7,372 bases of DNA from a bacterium (GTDB taxonomy: Bacteria; UBA9089; CG2-30-40-21), in the NCBI GenBank assembly GCA_030018795.1, contig JASEHA010000106.1, positions 1-7,372 on the forward strand. Direction: 5' to 3'. A program made the translations under genes and the position numbers. Shown one piece after another: positions 4,749-7,372 of this stretch. Each line of letters starts with the position of its first letter. The first letter of the stretch is position 1. The notes under the pieces were generated by a model that saw nothing but the letters and a program-made list of their open reading frames with translations, had not been told where the DNA came from and searched no databases.

Positions 4749-7259
4749 ATGAACACAAAATTAATTACTAAATGGTGTGATCAGCTTATTGTTATTGGAA
4801 TCTTCATCATGACCTTTGCCGTACCACTCTTTTTTGATATCCATCTCTACAGCACCTTCGACCTTTCAAAGGTTGGCATGATGTTTTTTATTACATTGAT
4901 TCTGCTTGCCCTATGGCTGGTAAAGATGGTTACCCTTAATGACTTCAGGTCTGTCAGAACACCATTTGATTTTATTGTCTTTGCCTTTTTGCTAAGCAAC
5001 ATTGCCTCTACCCTACTCTCCCTTAATCCGGTAATGAGCCTGTTTGGCTGCTATAAAAGATATGAGGGCTTGCTTGCCATTACCTGTTATATTGTTATCT
5101 ATTACCTTACCGTGAATTTTATAAAGACAAAGCGGCAGGTACTGGGAATATTAACATCTATTCTTATTGTTGGTACCATTTCCGGAGGATATGCCCTGGT
5201 ACAGCACTTTGGCATGGATCCATTGTCATGGGAGTCATTCAACCCATGGAGAATCATCTCCTTTTTTGGTAACCCTGTATTTTATACGGTTTATGCCCTG
5301 ATGTCCCTATTAATTGGCTTTGGTTTATACCTGTATCTTGGCAAGGAGAAGGATGAACTAAAACACCATGCTCCTAAGCCTGCCATCCAAAAAGCAAAGA
5401 AGAAAAAGAAGATAGAGGTAATAGCTGCTACTCAGCCAGCCCCAAGCCCTTTACTGGGGAATATTGGGCTTACTATTATAACCTGTATTGCTTTGCTGAT
5501 TACCTACTGGGGATTTGCCCTTGGTAATACCCGTGGATGTTATCTGGGGCTATTTGGCAGCAGTTTTGTATTCTTTTGTCTTATTGGCAAAAAGATACTC
5601 AAAATGGATAAGAAGAAGCTCATTGCTCTTGGACTTGGGTTGTTTGTTTTATTCTTTTATTATAATATTATGGTCAAGGAAAGCTCTGTTATCGGAAGGT
5701 TTGCCGGATTATTTGCTAAAGAAGATGTCAGCCATCTCTCATCTGTAGAAAAAGCAACTCGATCCCAGACACCTATCAAGGGGGTAAACCTTGTTATGCC
5801 ATGGAGAATCTTCATCTGGAAAAGTGCCATTGAGACTATTAAGGATTATCCTATTTTTGGCACAGGGCCTGATACTATGGGGTTGGTCTTCCCTAAGTAT
5901 TTACAAAAAATATTCCCAAAGGATGGCAAGGGTCCAATAGAGTTTGAGGATAGAACCCATCAGGATTTTCTTGACCATGCTGTTGCTCGTGGCAGTATTG
6001 GAGCGTTTATATATATTTGGGGTATTGCTTGCTTTCTTCTGCTCACATGGAAGTTTTATCGCCATAGCACCCTTGCCGGCAGACCAATAATCCTTGGACT
6101 TGCCGCCAGTGTCATTGGCTATATCATCCAGAATCAGGTCAGTTTTAGCGTTACACCTGTTTCATGCACACTGGCCATAGTAGCTGCTATTATTGTCAGG
6201 AGTGGCTGGATATTCCTTCAGCCATCTACAGCTACCCCATGTCTGTCAAACAATCCAATAGTTGATAAAACATTAAATATAGCCTTCCTTTCTGGATGTT
6301 CCTTTATCCCGCAACAGCTATCAGAAAGATCAGAAAGATCAGAAAAACTCGAAAAACCAAAGAATGAAAATCTGTTATATATTGGTTATATATTAATCCT
6401 ATGTGGCTTAATGTGTACCTCGTATCTTGCCTGGCGAATGTATGTGGCTGACAAGTATTATAAGATGGGCACTGTATTCCTTGGCAGGGATAATAAAAGA
6501 GCGGTTGAGGAATATCAAAAGGCCATTGATTCCTTTCCTTATGAGGTCAGGTATCGTGATGAGATAAACAGGGCATATATTGAACAGGCACGCAATGCAG
6601 CTACAGATGAGGAAAGAATTCTCTGGGCAAAAAAGGCTGACCTGGGAGCAAATGAGATATTAAGAAGAACCCCTGGATATGCTAATGGCTACTTTACTCT
6701 TGGAATTGCCAATTATCTTTTATCTAAAACAGAAAACGATGCGTTTGTTCAGAAGGCTATTAATTACTATAAAAAAGCAGCCCAGATAAACCCATTTTCA
6801 TCTGATACCTATAACAACCTTGGGGTGATCTATACCAGACAGAATAATCTTGATGAGGCTCTGGTTGTCTTTAAGGAAGCATATAGGATAAATCCCGGAC
6901 ATATAGCCTCCATGGATAATGTTGCCAGAATTTATATCACCAAGAATGAGTCAGAAAAGGCATTAGATGTCTTATATGAGATCCAGGAGATGGACCCAAA
7001 CTATCAAGCAGCACGAATTCAGAATATGATCGGCTACCTCTGCTGGCAGCTTGGAAGGTTTGATGAGGTTGTTGAGCGATGCAAAAAGGCTCTGGAGGCT
7101 GACCCAAAGGACATCTCAGCCTTAGAAAATCTTGGGACAGTATATGTGAAAAAAGGGATGTATAAAGAGGCAGTCATGCAATTCCAGAAGGTGCTGGAGA
7201 TTGAACCCAATAATCCTAAGGCGTTGAAAATGCTGCAATCTATGACGGTACGAAGGTAG
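4749..7259 (+). CDS. O-antigen ligase/polymerase-type (Wzy/WaaL) membrane protein with C-terminal TPR repeats
   Basis: The product is 836 residues. The first 490 or so contain about twelve membrane segments (roughly 11-33, 43-63, 73-91, 108-125, 131-151, 175-197, 236-255, 263-283, 288-307, 415-435, 445-463, 468-488). They carry O-antigen ligase/polymerase family features: FGNPVFYTVY (173-182), GNTRG with Arg262, the large loop 308-414 with PIFGTGPDTMG (368-378), and His404 in DRTHQDFLDH. Arg and His at such positions are important in WaaL/Wzy enzymes, which transfer or polymerise undecaprenyl-linked glycans on the periplasmic face. A last helix at 541-562 leads to TPRs from about 570 to 830; the clearest are 684-716 and 787-820. 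The side on which the TPRs lie depends on helix count. Low-complexity inserts occur at 216-221 (poly-Lys) and 525-533 (SER SER SEK). Ligase versus polymerase, or a glycoprotein O-glycosylation role (PglL-like), cannot be decided from sequence. It is set off from xerD by 132 bases and no promoter is obvious. Confidence 0.88.
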   Translation: MNTKLITKWCDQLIVIGIFIMTFAVPLFFDIHLYSTFDLSKVGMMFFITLILLALWLVKMVTLNDFRSVRTPFDFIVFAFLLSNIASTLLSLNPVMSLFGCYKRYEGLLAITCYIVIYYLTVNFIKTKRQVLGILTSILIVGTISGGYALVQHFGMDPLSWESFNPWRIISFFGNPVFYTVYALMSLLIGFGLYLYLGKEKDELKHHAPKPAIQKAKKKKKIEVIAATQPAPSPLLGNIGLTIITCIALLITYWGFALGNTRGCYLGLFGSSFVFFCLIGKKILKMDKKKLIALGLGLFVLFFYYNIMVKESSVIGRFAGLFAKEDVSHLSSVEKATRSQTPIKGVNLVMPWRIFIWKSAIETIKDYPIFGTGPDTMGLVFPKYLQKIFPKDGKGPIEFEDRTHQDFLDHAVARGSIGAFIYIWGIACFLLLTWKFYRHSTLAGRPIILGLAASVIGYIIQNQVSFSVTPVSCTLAIVAAIIVRSGWIFLQPSTATPCLSNNPIVDKTLNIAFLSGCSFIPQQLSERSERSEKLEKPKNENLLYIGYILILCGLMCTSYLAWRMYVADKYYKMGTVFLGRDNKRAVEEYQKAIDSFPYEVRYRDEINRAYIEQARNAATDEERILWAKKADLGANEILRRTPGYANGYFTLGIANYLLSKTENDAFVQKAINYYKKAAQINPFSSDTYNNLGVIYTRQNNLDEALVVFKEAYRINPGHIASMDNVARIYITKNESEKALDVLYEIQEMDPNYQAARIQNMIGYLCWQLGRFDEVVERCKKALEADPKDISALENLGTVYVKKGMYKEAVMQFQKVLEIEPNNPKALKMLQSMTVRR
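6321..6347 (+). repeat. Three tandem 9-base units in the Wzy-TPR gene
   Basis: TCAGAAAGA occurs at 6321-6329 and 6330-6338, followed by TCAGAAAAA at 6339-6347. They encode SER, SER and SEK in the polar linker just before the last membrane helix. Being multiples of three, copy changes would keep the frame and alter only linker length. Confidence 0.8.
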
Positions 7260-7273
7260 GAGGGGGGGGAGCA

Positions 7274-7287
7274 GTTAGTGGTTAGTG
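7274..7287 (+). repeat. Tandem GTTAGTG heptamer after the Wzy-TPR gene
   Basis: GTTAGTG is repeated exactly at 7274-7280 and 7281-7287, with a partial third copy GTTAG at 7287-7291. It follows a run of eight Gs at 7262-7269. Like the other gaps in this window it has a 7-8 base period. Confidence 0.55.
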
Positions 7288-7324
7288 TTAGATATGGGAT
7301 GAGTTAACTGTTGACAGCTTATAT

Positions 7325-7349
7325 CTGAACGTTTTTTGTAAGCGTTCAG
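7325..7349. repeat. Small hairpin at the window end
   Basis: CTGAACG at 7325-7331 pairs perfectly with CGTTCAG at 7343-7349 around an 11-base loop that begins with six Ts. Since the T-run is in the loop and no T-run follows the stem, it does not look like a standard intrinsic terminator. It may be the edge of another palindromic repeat continuing beyond the window. Confidence 0.5.
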
Positions 7350-7372
7350 GTGTAACTTAAGGGAAAATGGGA

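Noticed and set aside
5515..5748. Plus-strand open frame of 77 codons inside the Wzy-TPR gene
   Set aside because: Its hydrophobic look comes from reading membrane-helix codons out of frame, and there is no ribosome-binding site.
7311..7349. Promoter using TTGACA at 7311-7316
   Set aside because: The -35 box is perfect, but 16-18 bases downstream there is only TTTTGT/TTTGTA, with no acceptable -10 box.

Overview
The window reads as a piece of chromosome from a diderm (LPS-making) bacterium of moderate-to-low GC, about 40% by eye. The diderm inference rests on a metal-dependent KdsA for Kdo synthesis, a Wzy/WaaL-type polytopic membrane protein, and a secreted protein that looks like an outer-membrane beta-barrel. 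Nothing here fixes the taxon. The repeat-rich gaps and the Wzy-TPR architecture would suit an uncultured anaerobic lineage, but that is a guess. All seven genes are on the + strand.

Layout. 90-1286 encodes a secreted protein with a Ser/Thr/Pro-rich linker containing three 17-residue repeats and a beta-rich C-terminal domain. Directly behind it, in translationally coupled order, is a two-gene MNT nucleotidyltransferase/HEPN module (1289-1600 and 1575-1985) with every signature residue of a MntA/HepT-type toxin-antitoxin pair. kdsA follows (2021-2884), and its 3' end runs into a repeat-built palindrome. A clean sigma70-type promoter then starts a metallo-beta-lactamase-fold hydrolase gene (3033-3641). 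xerD (3720-4616) comes next, matching the catalytic-residue numbering I recall for E. coli XerD. After a palindrome of about 100 bases comes a long gene for a polytopic membrane protein of the O-antigen ligase/polymerase type fused to C-terminal TPRs (4749-7259). The last 113 bases hold short repeats and a small hairpin but no recognisable gene.

How the parts relate. kdsA and the Wzy/WaaL-like gene both serve envelope polysaccharide, and the first gene is probably an envelope protein as well. xerD (chromosome dimer resolution) and the hydrolase are housekeeping genes. The MNT/HEPN pair is the only accessory module.

The least ordinary signal lies in the gaps. Both repeat-bearing gaps (after kdsA and after xerD) carry related copies of a TTAACCACA-type repeat. 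Both are folded into long inverted repeats made of short 7-8 base units, and one has apparently been absorbed into the kdsA reading frame. No entirely new multi-gene system is evident.
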